Below, one piece after another: positions 9,300-18,559 of a DNA stretch of 64,000 bases. The DNA is from Halomonas sp. ALS9 (GTDB lineage: Bacteria; Pseudomonadota; Gammaproteobacteria; Pseudomonadales; Halomonadaceae): NCBI RefSeq assembly GCF_001651035.1, contig NZ_LXRG01000173.1, positions 62,001 through 126,000 on the forward strand, in the 5' to 3' direction. Positions within the stretch are counted from its first letter, which is position 1, and each line of letters starts with the position of its first letter. The notes under the pieces are model-generated. The model worked only from the letters and a program-made list of their open reading frames with translations, had not been told where the DNA came from and did no database searches. The translations under genes were made by a program, and so were the position numbers.

Positions 9300-11527
9300 T
9301 ATTTGGCCAGCACTTCGGCGTAGAAGTTAGCCACCGCTGAGGCAAAATTGGCAATATCGAACTCCTCGGCAAAGTGGCTGGCCTGCTTGCCCAGCTGTTG
9401 GCGCAGCGCTGCGCTATCTTTTAACTCCACCACTTTTTGCCCCCACGCCTGGCGATTTTGCGGTGTTTTGAAGCCGTTGACTCCCTGGCGTACCACGTCA
9501 TCGATACCGCTGGAACGCACCGCCACCACGGGCAGACCCGCCGACATCGCTTCAAGAATCACCATACCCTGGGTTTCCGAGGTAGAGGCAAACACAAACA
9601 GATCGCCCAGATGGTAATAATGCGCCATTCGCTCAGGGGGCACTGCGCCTACCAGGGTTGCCTGCGAGGTTAGCTTCAAGGTGTCGATTTGGGTTTGAAT
9701 CGCCTCGCGATCAGGCCCGTCTCCAATCAACAGCAAATGAAAATCCTCGTGCCCCTGAGAGCGAAGCTCGGCGAGGGACTCCAATATAAAGCCAATATTT
9801 TTCTCTTTGCTAATCCGCGAAACGCTGATCAATATTTTGCGTGAAGCGCTAACACCTAATTGCTCACGCAACGCGTCAAGTTCACTCTCATCAACTTGAG
9901 AGAAACGCTCAACATCAATGCCCGTTGGCTGTACCAGCGTAGGCGTCTTTACCCCGATCATGCGCAGATACTCTTCTGCCGAATAGGTCGGCACAATCAC
10001 CCCTTGGCAGCGGTTAGAAAAGCGTTTGATCAAGTAATGCGAGATAAGATTACGAAACAGCGCACCGGGCAATGGCACAAAATGAGCATAGTGCTCCAAG
10101 CGGGTGTGGTAGGTGTAGATCACCGGCACCTTAAGCCGACGGCCCATAAACAGCCCCATGGAACCAAGCCAGAAGGGGTGGTGAACATGAATAAGATCAG
10201 GTTTGAAGGCCCGCAGGCAGCGGCGAAAACGCGCGCTAAACGGGTTAGTTAACCGGAACTCGCCCTTCTGCCCAAACGCCATCAGCGTCGGAATGCGCTT
10301 TATTGAGCTATCGTCCTGCCATGCTTCTCGATAGCGCGGCACGAACAGTTGAAGGGAGTGACCTAAGGCGCGTAAGCCATTACGCAAGCGATCCACCGAC
10401 ACCGACACCCCGGAAACAAATGGGAAGTAGTTATTGGAGACCATCGCTACGCGCAGTGATTTACCCAGGAAAGGCGTTGGATCAATATCAAAATCGGGGT
10501 AGTAATCACGATCTTCAAAAATCAGCCGATGCAAACGCAGGGTGAGTAGCGTAAGTACGCCTACAATCAGCAAAAACCGCGTGTAGCTGACATAAAAAAA
10601 CGCATAAAGTGTCGACCAGACGCTGGTGACCATACGCCACCAGCCGGGGCTATCCACGTTCAAACGCACAGGGGCAATGGCGACATTGTCGCTTGCTACA
10701 TCGACGATGACGTAGTGATGAAAGCTGCTATCGGCATCGATCAGAATACCGCCCGCACCGCCGGTGGTAACGTAATCCACACCGTTAACCGTCTGTTGGG
10801 AGAAGAGGGTTAGGTTGGCGGAGAACACCGTATCGACACCATACTCTTCCGCAAGCGCCATAATACCATCCGCCAGACGCGGATCATTGAGATAATTGTC
10901 CGCCTCAAACAGCGGCGCGTCGCTCACCACATTGTGCAGCGGCAGACCCACAAACAAAAACTTATGCTGTGCCTCAGAGGCCGCTAGCTCCCGGGATAAC
11001 CAATCAAGCTGCCAAGAGGTGGATGACTTACCGGTACCGTCGAGAAAGATAAAGTGACTGTTGCCCGCTACAAAGGAGTAAAAGTGCGGGCCAAAGTACT
11101 CATAAAACAAGTAGCTGCCAAAGTCGCTATCTTCGTTGTCGCCGTAGGTGAGTAAGTAAGGAACATTGAGCTTCTCCAGACTTCGGTAAATCGCCTGATA
11201 GCTCTCCTGTTGTCCCCCATTCACGGCATTCCCCGCCGAAATCAGAAAGTCGATGCCACCCTGGTTAATCAGCGGCACAATCTCTTCTTGAAACACGCTC
11301 ACCGAGTTATTGATATTGCCCACTACCGCAAAGCGGTAGTCGCTTCGCCCCGTCAGTACCTCACGAATATTAGCCACTTCAAGGGTGTGCACCGACTCAA
11401 ACTTAGGCTCTGCCACGTACAGCCATACTTGGTGGGCGATCAGCCCCACCACCAGGGCGAGATTAAGATAGAAGAACAGCCGCAACCAGCGCTGGCGGGA
11501 AAAACGAAGAAAGGAGCGTCGTGGCAT
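9281..11527 (-). CDS. Degenerate metallophosphoesterase-glycosyltransferase (GT4) fusion
   Basis: A 748-residue protein. A signal-anchor helix lies near residues 12-35. Residues about 60-300 follow a calcineurin-like phosphoesterase fold, a second hydrophobic segment lies near 305-330, and a GT4 glycosyltransferase (about 355-745) completes it. The GT4 half is intact: the FVSGVSVSVDRL opening, VSRISKEKN, and the nucleotide-sugar motif ETQGMVILEAMSAGLPVV. In the phosphoesterase half the usual metal ligands are changed: GNINNS where D-x-H is expected, GNAVNGG for GDxxxxG, GDNED for GNHE, and no GHxH. The first domain is probably a non-catalytic, periplasm-facing pseudo-enzyme. A role in glycolipid or envelope sugar transfer is likely. 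Confidence 0.85.
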   Translation of the reverse strand: MPRRSFLRFSRQRWLRLFFYLNLALVVGLIAHQVWLYVAEPKFESVHTLEVANIREVLTGRSDYRFAVVGNINNSVSVFQEEIVPLINQGGIDFLISAGNAVNGGQQESYQAIYRSLEKLNVPYLLTYGDNEDSDFGSYLFYEYFGPHFYSFVAGNSHFIFLDGTGKSSTSWQLDWLSRELAASEAQHKFLFVGLPLHNVVSDAPLFEADNYLNDPRLADGIMALAEEYGVDTVFSANLTLFSQQTVNGVDYVTTGGAGGILIDADSSFHHYVIVDVASDNVAIAPVRLNVDSPGWWRMVTSVWSTLYAFFYVSYTRFLLIVGVLTLLTLRLHRLIFEDRDYYPDFDIDPTPFLGKSLRVAMVSNNYFPFVSGVSVSVDRLRNGLRALGHSLQLFVPRYREAWQDDSSIKRIPTLMAFGQKGEFRLTNPFSARFRRCLRAFKPDLIHVHHPFWLGSMGLFMGRRLKVPVIYTYHTRLEHYAHFVPLPGALFRNLISHYLIKRFSNRCQGVIVPTYSAEEYLRMIGVKTPTLVQPTGIDVERFSQVDESELDALREQLGVSASRKILISVSRISKEKNIGFILESLAELRSQGHEDFHLLLIGDGPDREAIQTQIDTLKLTSQATLVGAVPPERMAHYYHLGDLFVFASTSETQGMVILEAMSAGLPVVAVRSSGIDDVVRQGVNGFKTPQNRQAWGQKVVELKDSAALRQQLGKQASHFAEEFDIANFASAVANFYAEVLAKYHSPSR

Positions 11528-11641
11528 TTAAAAGCGCTTTTTCAAGAATAAAAACGAGGATATATAACCGCCACACTGGCGGCCTAAGTCTAAAAAACGC
11601 CTTTACTATACAGCAACGCCGCATAGAGTTGGCGTCTCAGG

Positions 11642-12076
11642 TTAGCGGGCATCGCTCCCATTTAGTGTGGCCAGTAACCGTCGCGGCCCGGCTTGATTGC
11701 GGTGTTCACCCAACCATAATCCCTGCCAGGTTCCTAAGGCCAGGCGCCCGTCGCGCACTGCTAAGGTGAGCTGAGTGCCCAGCAAGCTAGCAACCACATG
11801 GGCTGGCATATCGTCAGGGCCCTCCAAGGTATGGCGGAAATAGGCTAACTCTTCAGGCACCAGCCTGCGCAGAAAAGCATCTAAATCGTGGCGCACATCA
11901 GGGTCGGTGTTTTCGTTCAGCGTTATTGATGCGGAGGTATGCATCAGTTGTAAGTGCAACATGCCCATATGACAATCGCTTAAACACGGCAGTGCCCGGG
12001 CGACATCATTGGTAATCAAATGAAAACCACGCGCCATCTCGGGCAAATGAATCTCTTGCTGGCACCACATAAGCAC
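11642..12076 (-). CDS. YjbQ/UPF0047 family protein
   Basis: A 144-residue protein of the YjbQ family, small trimeric proteins with a conserved metal-binding histidine set. The signature LHTSASITLNENTDPDVRHDL lies around residues 44-65 and the C-terminal LGTWQGLWLGEHRN segment is present. Family members have weak secondary thiamine-phosphate-synthase activity; the true role is unclear. The length is normal. It is divergent from a lipocalin gene, and a tandem repeat lies in the shared upstream region. Confidence 0.9.
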   Translation of the reverse strand: MLMWCQQEIHLPEMARGFHLITNDVARALPCLSDCHMGMLHLQLMHTSASITLNENTDPDVRHDLDAFLRRLVPEELAYFRHTLEGPDDMPAHVVASLLGTQLTLAVRDGRLALGTWQGLWLGEHRNQAGPRRLLATLNGSDAR

Positions 12077-12177
12077 CTCATATATTTGTTATGTAAACGG
12101 AAACGCGGCGTCACCAGCATCCCCCTCTTGTGTGGCAAAATGACGACAGATAGCACTAACCATAGTCGATTGGCCAT

Positions 12178-12240
12178 AGTTCATGGCATTTAGTTCATGG
12201 CATTTAGTTCATGGCATATAGCTCATCGTATATAGTTCAC
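12178..12240. repeat. 14-bp tandem repeat upstream of the lipocalin gene
   Basis: AGTTCATGGCATTT occurs twice exactly, then as two degenerate copies and a partial fifth, ending about 20 bases before the lipocalin start. It lies in the promoter/leader zone, so copy-number change could alter expression; this is not shown. Confidence 0.7.
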
Positions 12241-12257
12241 CACTAAGGAGCGCGTTA

Positions 12258-12794
12258 ATGAAAGTACTGCTAAGCAGCAGCGTCGTCAGCATGGCCTTAC
12301 TCACTGGCTGCACCGGGATACCCGATGGCACGCAGCCAGTCTCGGGCTTCGAGCTAGACCGCTACCTCGGCCAGTGGTTCGAAATTGCCCGTTTGGATCA
12401 CTCTTTTGAGCGCGGCCTAGATTGCGTCACCGCCACTTACAGCCTACGTGATGACGACGGCGTGCGGGTAATCAACCGAGGCTACAACTTGGAAGAGCAA
12501 ACGTGGGATGAAGCCGAAGGCCGCGCCTACTTTATTGATGACGAAAGCGTTGGGCGCTTGAAAGTGAGCTTTTTCGGCCCCTTCTATGGCGGCTATAACG
12601 TCCTTGAGCTGGATGAAGATTACCAGTGGGCGCTTGTGGCTGGCCCTAACCGCGACTACCTGTGGATACTTTCGCGCACGCCGGAGATGGATAGCGCGAC
12701 CGAAACCCGCCTGCGCGAGCGGGCAGCCGAGCTGGACTTCCCCACCGATGAGTTGATTGATGTTACCCAGGGCGAAGAGTGCCCCACCCAATAG
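12258..12794 (+). CDS. blc: Outer-membrane lipocalin (Blc-like lipoprotein)
   Basis: A 178-residue lipoprotein. The signal peptide ends in the lipobox LTGC (Cys19), and no Asp follows the cysteine, so sorting to the outer membrane is expected. The lipocalin GxW motif reads GQWFEIARLD, and the second conserved block (NRDYLWILSRTP) is present. Bacterial lipocalins of this type bind lysophospholipids and are often induced by envelope or osmotic stress. AAGGAG precedes the ATG. The gene is convergent with a LysR gene only five bases away. Confidence 0.93.
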   Translation: MKVLLSSSVVSMALLTGCTGIPDGTQPVSGFELDRYLGQWFEIARLDHSFERGLDCVTATYSLRDDDGVRVINRGYNLEEQTWDEAEGRAYFIDDESVGRLKVSFFGPFYGGYNVLELDEDYQWALVAGPNRDYLWILSRTPEMDSATETRLRERAAELDFPTDELIDVTQGEECPTQ

Positions 12795-12798
12795 CCCA

Positions 12799-13737
12799 TT
12801 ACCTCTCGGGCATTGCTGACACTCGCCTCGCGATCTCGCACTGAACATAGTCAATAAAGGCGCGCAGCCTGGCGGGCACATGGCGGCGCTGCTCAAACAC
12901 CGCGTAAAAATCTGACCGTACCCCCTGCCAACCCGGCAGCAGCTCAACCAATGCGCCGCTGGCAAGGTGTTCATTGACATCCCACCAGGAGCGCAGCATT
13001 ACCCCGTGCCCGTCCAAGGCTAAACGGGTAATCACCTCGCCATCGTTACTCGCCAGCCGACCGCTAACTTTGACCGACTGCACCTTTCCAGATACTAACT
13101 TGGTCGGCTGCTCGCTAGGCTCAAAGCGCCATAGCGGAAAATCGCTGTCGTTCTCGCGAATCACTAAACATTCATGCTGCTGTAAATCTGCCGGTGTGTG
13201 AATGGGCAACGCTTGGGCAATATAGGCAGGCGACGCGCAGAGTACCCGCCGATTGGCCAAAATACGCCGAGCCACTAAGCGCGACTCCGGTGGTTCGCCA
13301 ATACGAATACCTATATCGAAACCGTGATCGCTAAGGTTAAGCGGAAAATTAGTCAGCTCTAACCACCCTTCCACCTCGGGGTGTTCGGCACAAAAGCGCG
13401 ACAGCAACGGTGCGATATGGCGACGGCCAAAACCAAAGGTGGCGTTGACACGCAGCCGTCCACTCAGCGCCTGATCGGCCTCCTCTCCCAGAGAATTTTC
13501 CAGCTCATCCAACTCATCTAATATCAGCGTGCCACGCGCCAGGTAGCGCTCGCCTTCAGCGGTTAGCGTCAGCCGCCGTGTGGTGCGAGCCGCCAGCTCT
13601 ACCCCCAGGCGCGCCTCCAACTGCTTCAGCCGTTTGCTTACCGCGGAGAGCGACAGCCCCAGCTCACGGGCGGTAGCGGTTAAGCTCCCCGCTCGGGCTA
13701 AGTGCTGAAAAAACGCCAAATCATCCAGGTGCGCCAT
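12799..13737 (-). CDS. LysR-type regulator, likely controls the divergent D-malate dehydrogenase gene
   Basis: A 312-residue LysR protein: winged helix-turn-helix (LTATARELGLSLSAVSKRLKQ, about residues 18-38) followed by an effector-binding domain. It is transcribed away from a D-malate/tartrate dehydrogenase gene, the arrangement seen for dmlR-dmlA in enterobacteria, where DmlR activates dmlA in response to D-malate. The intergenic region of about 180 bases carries an unusual 7-bp tandem repeat. The pairing with the neighbour is inferred from orientation and product. Confidence 0.88.
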   Translation of the reverse strand: MAHLDDLAFFQHLARAGSLTATARELGLSLSAVSKRLKQLEARLGVELAARTTRRLTLTAEGERYLARGTLILDELDELENSLGEEADQALSGRLRVNATFGFGRRHIAPLLSRFCAEHPEVEGWLELTNFPLNLSDHGFDIGIRIGEPPESRLVARRILANRRVLCASPAYIAQALPIHTPADLQQHECLVIRENDSDFPLWRFEPSEQPTKLVSGKVQSVKVSGRLASNDGEVITRLALDGHGVMLRSWWDVNEHLASGALVELLPGWQGVRSDFYAVFEQRRHVPARLRAFIDYVQCEIARRVSAMPER

Positions 13738-13823
13738 ATCGCCTCTCCGTCATTCTGCACTTTCACGCAACAATAACTTGAATAATAGCCTGATTATCTC
13801 CTCCAAAATAGCCGCTACACTCT

Positions 13824-13885
13824 ATTCACGATTCACGATTCACGATTCACGATTCACGATTCACGATTCACGATTCACGATTCAC
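13824..13885. repeat. 7-bp tandem repeat (ATTCACG, 8 full copies plus 6 bases)
   Basis: Eight perfect head-to-tail copies of ATTCACG and a final partial copy, with no mismatches. It lies between the divergent LysR and dehydrogenase genes, ending 36 bases before the dehydrogenase ATG. Perfect short arrays of this kind are prone to slipped-strand mispairing. Confidence 0.97.
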
Positions 13886-13921
13886 AAGCATGCCAAGCAA
13901 CTAACAAGATAAGGAAACACT

Positions 13922-14995
13922 ATGACCCACCGTATTGCCATTATCGCCGGTGACGGCATCGGCACCGAAGTGATGCCCGAAGGCATTCGCGCCCTAGAAG
14001 CCACTGCCAAGCGCTTTAACATTGACCTTGAGTTCACCACCTTTGAGTTTGGTAGCTGCGACTACTACCTGGAGCACGGCAAAATGCTGCCGGATGACTG
14101 GTTCGAGCAGTTAAAAGGCTTCGATGCACTGTTTTACGGCGCGGTGGGCTGGCCGGATAAAGTGCCCGACCATATTTCCTTGTGGGGCTCACTGCTGCAG
14201 TTCCGCCGCCGCTTTGATCAGTACATCAACCTGCGCCCCTGCAAGCTTATGCCCGGCATTAAAAGCCCGCTGGCAGGACGCGAGCCCGGTGATATCGACT
14301 TCTATGTGGTGCGAGAAAACACCGAAGGCGAGTACTCCAGCGTTGGCGGCAAAATGTTTGAAGGCACCGACCGTGAAGTGGTTATTCAAGACACCGTCAT
14401 GACCCGCACCGGCGTTGACCGCGTATTGAAGTATGCGTTTGAGCTGGCCCAGACCCGCCCGCGCAAGAAGCTTACCTCCGCGACCAAATCCAACGGCATC
14501 TCCATCACCATGCCCTACTGGGATGAGCGGGTGGTCGAGATGGCCAAAGGCTACCCGGAGATCGCGGTGGATAAATTCCATATCGATATTCTCACCGCCA
14601 ACTTCGTTCTCCATCCGGATTGGTTCGACGTCGTTGTCGGCAGCAATCTATTTGGCGATATCCTCTCGGACTTAGGCCCCGCCTGCACCGGCACCATTGG
14701 CATCGCCCCTTCGGCTAACATCAACCCGGAGGGCATCTTCCCCAGCCTGTTTGAACCGGTACACGGCAGCGCGCCAGATATCGCCGGTAAAGGCATTGCC
14801 AACCCTATTGGCCAGATTTGGTCGGGTGCCATGATGCTTGAACACCTCGGCTATAAAGAGGCCGGTGATGCCATGGTCACGGCCATTGAGGCGGTGCTAA
14901 GTGAGGGTAACGCCAATGTACTTACCCGAGATGTGGGAGGGCAAGGCACCACAGAAAGCCTAGGCAAGGCGATTGCCGACAAGCTGGCAGAGTAG
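13922..14995 (+). CDS. dmlA: D-malate / tartrate dehydrogenase (isopropylmalate dehydrogenase family)
   Basis: A 357-residue NAD-dependent beta-decarboxylating dehydrogenase that converts D-malate to pyruvate and CO2; many members also take tartrate or isopropylmalate. The nucleotide loop IAGDGIGTEVMPEG, the substrate loop YVVRENTEGEYSS and the FEPVHGSAPDIAGKGIANP segment are intact. The length is typical for DmlA/TtuC. The absence of leuCDB neighbours and the divergent LysR regulator argue for the catabolic enzyme rather than LeuB. AAGGAAA lies before the ATG. A clear terminator follows. Confidence 0.9.
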   Translation: MTHRIAIIAGDGIGTEVMPEGIRALEATAKRFNIDLEFTTFEFGSCDYYLEHGKMLPDDWFEQLKGFDALFYGAVGWPDKVPDHISLWGSLLQFRRRFDQYINLRPCKLMPGIKSPLAGREPGDIDFYVVRENTEGEYSSVGGKMFEGTDREVVIQDTVMTRTGVDRVLKYAFELAQTRPRKKLTSATKSNGISITMPYWDERVVEMAKGYPEIAVDKFHIDILTANFVLHPDWFDVVVGSNLFGDILSDLGPACTGTIGIAPSANINPEGIFPSLFEPVHGSAPDIAGKGIANPIGQIWSGAMMLEHLGYKEAGDAMVTAIEAVLSEGNANVLTRDVGGQGTTESLGKAIADKLAE

Positions 14996-15008
14996 CCATC
15001 AGCCACTA

Positions 15009-15046
15009 AAAAAGCCTCGCTGGACTTCTCCAACGAGGCTTTTTAG
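15009..15046 (+). terminator. Rho-independent terminator after dmlA
   Basis: Stem AAAAAGCCTCG (15009-15019) and CGAGGCTTTTT (15034-15044), with a 14-base loop and a T-run. It can also end the convergent wrbA transcript. Confidence 0.85.
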
Positions 15047-15090
15047 ATAACGAGTTAAACACTATAGAACTAGCTAGCTTAAACCAACAA

Positions 15091-15690
15091 TTAACTGGCC
15101 AGTTTAGCCGCCGTTTTAGCCACTAGCTCACCCTGGAAATGGGCAATCTTCAGTTCACGTTCGTCAGGTTGGCGAGAGCCATCGCCACCAGCGAGGGTCG
15201 CTGCACCATAGGGTGTGCCGCCACTTACTTTAGAAATATCAAACTGCTCTTCGATACCATAACCAATCGGGACAATGATCATGCCGTGGTGGGCGAGCGT
15301 AGTCCAGGTAGAAGTAATGGTCATTTCGTCGCCGCCGCCAGTGCCGGTAGAGGTAAATACGCTGGCTACTTTGCCACGCAGAGCGCCGTTCGCCCACAGA
15401 CCGCCGGTCTGATCCAGGAAGGTACGCATTTGACCAGCCATATTACCAAAGCGAGTGGGCGTACCGAAGATGATCGCATCGTAATCGGCAAGCTCTTGGG
15501 GCGTGGCTTCTGGCGTATCGTAGTCCTGCTTGCCACCCGCGTTTTTAAACGCCTCGGCAGGCATTGTTTCCGGCACGCGCTTAACGGTGACGTCGACACC
15601 ATTGACGCCTTTTGCGCCTTCCGCCACAGCCTGGGCCAGCGTATCGATATGACCATACATTGAATAATAAAGTACCAGCACTTTCGTCAT
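15091..15690 (-). CDS. wrbA: NAD(P)H:quinone oxidoreductase WrbA
   Basis: A 199-residue flavodoxin-fold enzyme that reduces quinones by two electrons using FMN. The N-terminal phosphate loop ([12 protein letters not shown]), the [14 protein letters not shown] segment and the [11 protein letters not shown] stretch are the family hallmarks. The length is exactly as usual. It is probably a single-gene unit under stress control. Confidence 0.95.
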   Translation of the reverse strand: MTKVLVLYYSMYGHIDTLAQAVAEGAKGVNGVDVTVKRVPETMPAEAFKNAGGKQDYDTPEATPQELADYDAIIFGTPTRFGNMAGQMRTFLDQTGGLWANGALRGKVASVFTSTGTGGGDEMTITSTWTTLAHHGMIIVPIGYGIEEQFDISKVSGGTPYGAATLAGGDGSRQPDERELKIAHFQGELVAKTAAKLAS

Positions 15691-15902
15691 TACTATCTCC
15701 TTCGCTTATTCCTACACTCATTAGTCGTGTAGTGGGCGTCGCCCGATAAACAGTAACCACAACATAGCTCACCCAAGCATAGAAAAAAGCGAATGTTTTC
15801 GTCCGTGGGCGTCGATTTCATCGACGAACGCCACCTTGCACTTTACGCCATCCACCACTAGCTTTTGACTTGCCTATCTCAAACGTATCCAAGGAGTCTG
15901 GA

Positions 15903-16343
15903 ATGACGATTTTTGAAGCCCTGCGCAAGGATCACGATATTCAGCGCGACCTGCTCGCTCGCTTAGTTGAGACACATGGAGACAGCGACGAGCGCGATAA
16001 CCTTTATCAGCAAGTGCGTGCCGAGTTGCACTATCACGCTGCTGCAGAAGAGCGGGCGCTCTATATCCCCATGATGTCGATTGACCTGACCCAGGAAAAA
16101 GCCCGCCATAGCGTTGCTGAACATCATGAAATTGATGAGCTATTAGAATTGCTCGATGAAACTGACTACAGCGCGACTCACTGGCTGACCCACGCCAAAC
16201 AGCTCCAGGATTTAGTCACCCATCACCTAGATGAGGAGGAGCAAGAGGTTTTCCAACTGGCTGGCCGCGGCCTGAAAGATAAGCAGAAAACATCGCTGGC
16301 CGGTGAGTATCAGGAAGAGATGCAGCGCCAACGCTCAGCGTAA
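15903..16343 (+). CDS. Hemerythrin-domain protein
   Basis: A 146-residue all-helical protein with the histidine and glutamate pattern of hemerythrin: an early KDHDIQRD, then HYHAAAEE, HHEIDELLE and HHLDEEEQEVF. These residues hold a di-iron centre that binds O2 or senses oxygen or NO. The start at 15903 is chosen because AAGGAG lies 7 bases before it; an in-frame ATG at 15870 has no such site. It is a stand-alone single-domain form. A terminator follows directly. Confidence 0.9.
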   Translation: MTIFEALRKDHDIQRDLLARLVETHGDSDERDNLYQQVRAELHYHAAAEERALYIPMMSIDLTQEKARHSVAEHHEIDELLELLDETDYSATHWLTHAKQLQDLVTHHLDEEEQEVFQLAGRGLKDKQKTSLAGEYQEEMQRQRSA

Positions 16344-16362
16344 CCTGATAAGCCAATTGAAG

Positions 16363-16393
16363 AAGCGCTCATGTATCCCATGGGCGCTTTTTT
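16363..16393 (+). terminator. Rho-independent terminator after the hemerythrin gene
   Basis: AAGCGCTCATG pairs with CATGGGCGCTT (one wobble) around a 5-base loop, followed by six Ts. Confidence 0.8.
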
Positions 16394-16576
16394 GATGCTA
16401 GCGACTTAGTAGGGCCACTTTCGGATGCCTCTTGTTTCATGAATACGCTTTTTCACGAATACGCTAGGCTTTTACACGCGAACGACCTACAGGCTTGTGA
16501 CACACGCTCAGCGTGGTAAATCTAGCCTTCTCTAATACTGACAATGACACTGGTTAACAGATGCTAAGGAGCGACA

Positions 16577-17554
16577 ATGCTAGGCCAATGGCTCGACTGG
16601 TCGCTTGATGGGCAGCTTCCCGCCGCCAGCCAAGGCGTCTTCGCAAGCGGTACTTACCATTTGCGGGCACCTGGTATCTTGGAACTCATTCCCAACACAC
16701 AAAGCCAATACGCCCGCGCGTGCATTTTTTCAGCGGCCATCCACGGCAATGAAACTGCGCCCGTTGAATTGTTAGGTGAATGGTTAAGCGGCGTAGAAGC
16801 GGGCAGCATATCGTTCGGCGCGCCCGTACTGGTGATATTAGGTAACTTGCCCGCGCTTAAGGCGCAGCAGCGTTTTCTTGCCACCAATTTAAACCGGCTA
16901 TTTAATCGCGAGCTAACCGTGAAGGGCGAGGAGCCAAATCGCGCCAGAGAATTAATGGCCGCCGTAGATGGTTTTTATGCCCGCCATGCCGAGCTCCCCA
17001 AACTGCATTACGACCTACATACCGCAATTCGTGATAGCCGTTACCCCCGCTTCGTTGTAGAACCCTATGCCGACGTCCCCACAGACGCCGAGCAGTGGGG
17101 CTGGCTCGCGGCAGCGGGTATGCAGGCAGTGTTGCACCAACATCAGCACAGCTGGACGTTCTCCCACTACAGCAAGCACTATCACGCCGCCCAGGCATTT
17201 ACCTTTGAGCTAGGCCGCGTCGCCCCTTTCGGTCAAAACGATATGGCCTCCCTAAAACCGATGCGTGCGCTGCTCTCGGCGCTTAGTGAAGGACGCGCCC
17301 CGCCCAGTCAGCCAGCCACAGAAATGCTATTTTTTCAGGTGCATCACGAGTTAATACGTCACTCCGATGACTTCCAGCTCTGTTTTGCCGACGATACGGC
17401 TAACTTCAGCCGCTTTGAGCCAGGCACCCTGCTGGCACTAGACGCTAAGACAGGAGAGTTTAGGGTCGGCGATATGCCACTCTACGTGGTGTTTCCCAAT
17501 GCCCAGGTTGAAGTGGGCGCCCGCGCCGCGCTACTGGTGGCGCCTATCGCTTAG
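16577..17554 (+). CDS. astE: Succinylglutamate desuccinylase
   Basis: A 325-residue zinc carboxypeptidase-like enzyme, the last step of the arginine succinyltransferase (AST) pathway, releasing glutamate and succinate. The zinc site is visible as IHGNETAPVELL (His and Glu) and LHTAIRDSRYP (second His); the catalytic Glu lies in TFELGRVAPFG. The length fits AstE. The other ast genes are not in the window, but an arginine/ornithine-type ABC transporter follows on the same strand, which supports arginine use. Confidence 0.93.
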   Translation: MLGQWLDWSLDGQLPAASQGVFASGTYHLRAPGILELIPNTQSQYARACIFSAAIHGNETAPVELLGEWLSGVEAGSISFGAPVLVILGNLPALKAQQRFLATNLNRLFNRELTVKGEEPNRARELMAAVDGFYARHAELPKLHYDLHTAIRDSRYPRFVVEPYADVPTDAEQWGWLAAAGMQAVLHQHQHSWTFSHYSKHYHAAQAFTFELGRVAPFGQNDMASLKPMRALLSALSEGRAPPSQPATEMLFFQVHHELIRHSDDFQLCFADDTANFSRFEPGTLLALDAKTGEFRVGDMPLYVVFPNAQVEVGARAALLVAPIA

Positions 17555-17773
17555 AGCCCCAGTCAGGCAAAGCTCTCGCTAAGATAATAACAATGGTAAG
17601 GCGATAACAGGCCCCTTGGCGTCGATACGACCAACGTCGAGTGCATAATGTTATAAGGAAAGCGCGCATAATGCGCCCAGCCTGATAGAATCGCCCCTTT
17701 TTTCGCGCCAGCCGCATCAAAGCATGTTCTTGATAACCCGTTGCTGCGGCAACTCTGTACTGGAGCCAATGAT

Positions 17774-18544
17774 ATGGCCGCTACGCCTACTCCCCTTGAA
17801 GTGCGTAATATTAAAAAACGCTTTGGCGATACGGAAGTTCTGAAAGGTCTCTCACTGCAAGCCCAAAAGGGCGATGTGATTACCCTGATTGGTGCCTCTG
17901 GATCGGGTAAAAGTACTTTTTTGCGCTGCATGAACTTGCTTGAACAACCCGACGATGGCGACCTCATTGTCCATGGCGAACCCATTCGCTTTAAAACCAC
18001 TCGACACGGTCGTGAGCCCGAAGATTGGAAGCAGGTAGTACAAATGCGCGCCAAGCTCTCCATGGTGTTCCAGAGCTTCAACTTGTGGGCGCATATGACG
18101 CTGCTGGAAAACATCATCGAAGCGCCAATTCATGTGCTGAAAAAACCTAAAAAAGAAGCCTTGGAACATGCCCACGCCCTGCTTGATCGCGTCGGCTTAA
18201 CGGCCCGCGCAAACGCCTACCCTGCGCAGATGTCCGGTGGCCAGCAGCAGCGCGGTGCAATTGCTCGCGCGCTGGCAATGGATCCTGAAGTGATGCTGTT
18301 TGACGAACCCACCTCAGCCCTTGATCCGGAATTGGTCGGTGATGTATTAAAAGTCATGCACGGCCTCGCCGAAGAGGGCCGCACGATGGTCGTGGTCACC
18401 CACGAGATGGGGTTTGCCCGGGATGTCTCCAGCCAAGTGATTTACCTTCACCAAGGCTTGGTGGAAGAGGCAGGCCCTCCCGACCAAGTGCTCAATAACC
18501 CGCAATCACCGCGCCTGCAGCAATTCCTGGCACCTAAATACTGA
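17774..18544 (+). CDS. Basic amino acid ABC transporter, ATP-binding protein
   Basis: A 256-residue ABC ATPase of the HisP/AotP group. Walker A (GASGSGKST), the signature SGGQQQRGAIARAL, Walker B (MLFDEPTSALDPE) and the switch His (VVTHEMGFA) are all intact. The start at 17774 gives the family's usual N-terminus. It heads a four-gene cluster: ATPase, two permeases, then a binding protein. The cluster next to astE suggests arginine or ornithine import, but histidine or lysine cannot be excluded. Confidence 0.93.
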   Translation: MAATPTPLEVRNIKKRFGDTEVLKGLSLQAQKGDVITLIGASGSGKSTFLRCMNLLEQPDDGDLIVHGEPIRFKTTRHGREPEDWKQVVQMRAKLSMVFQSFNLWAHMTLLENIIEAPIHVLKKPKKEALEHAHALLDRVGLTARANAYPAQMSGGQQQRGAIARALAMDPEVMLFDEPTSALDPELVGDVLKVMHGLAEEGRTMVVVTHEMGFARDVSSQVIYLHQGLVEEAGPPDQVLNNPQSPRLQQFLAPKY

Positions 18545-18559
18545 TCCGCGAGGCTCACC

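Noticed and set aside
13824-13885. CRISPR-like repeat array
   Set aside because: The unit is only 7 bp with no spacers; it is a simple tandem repeat.
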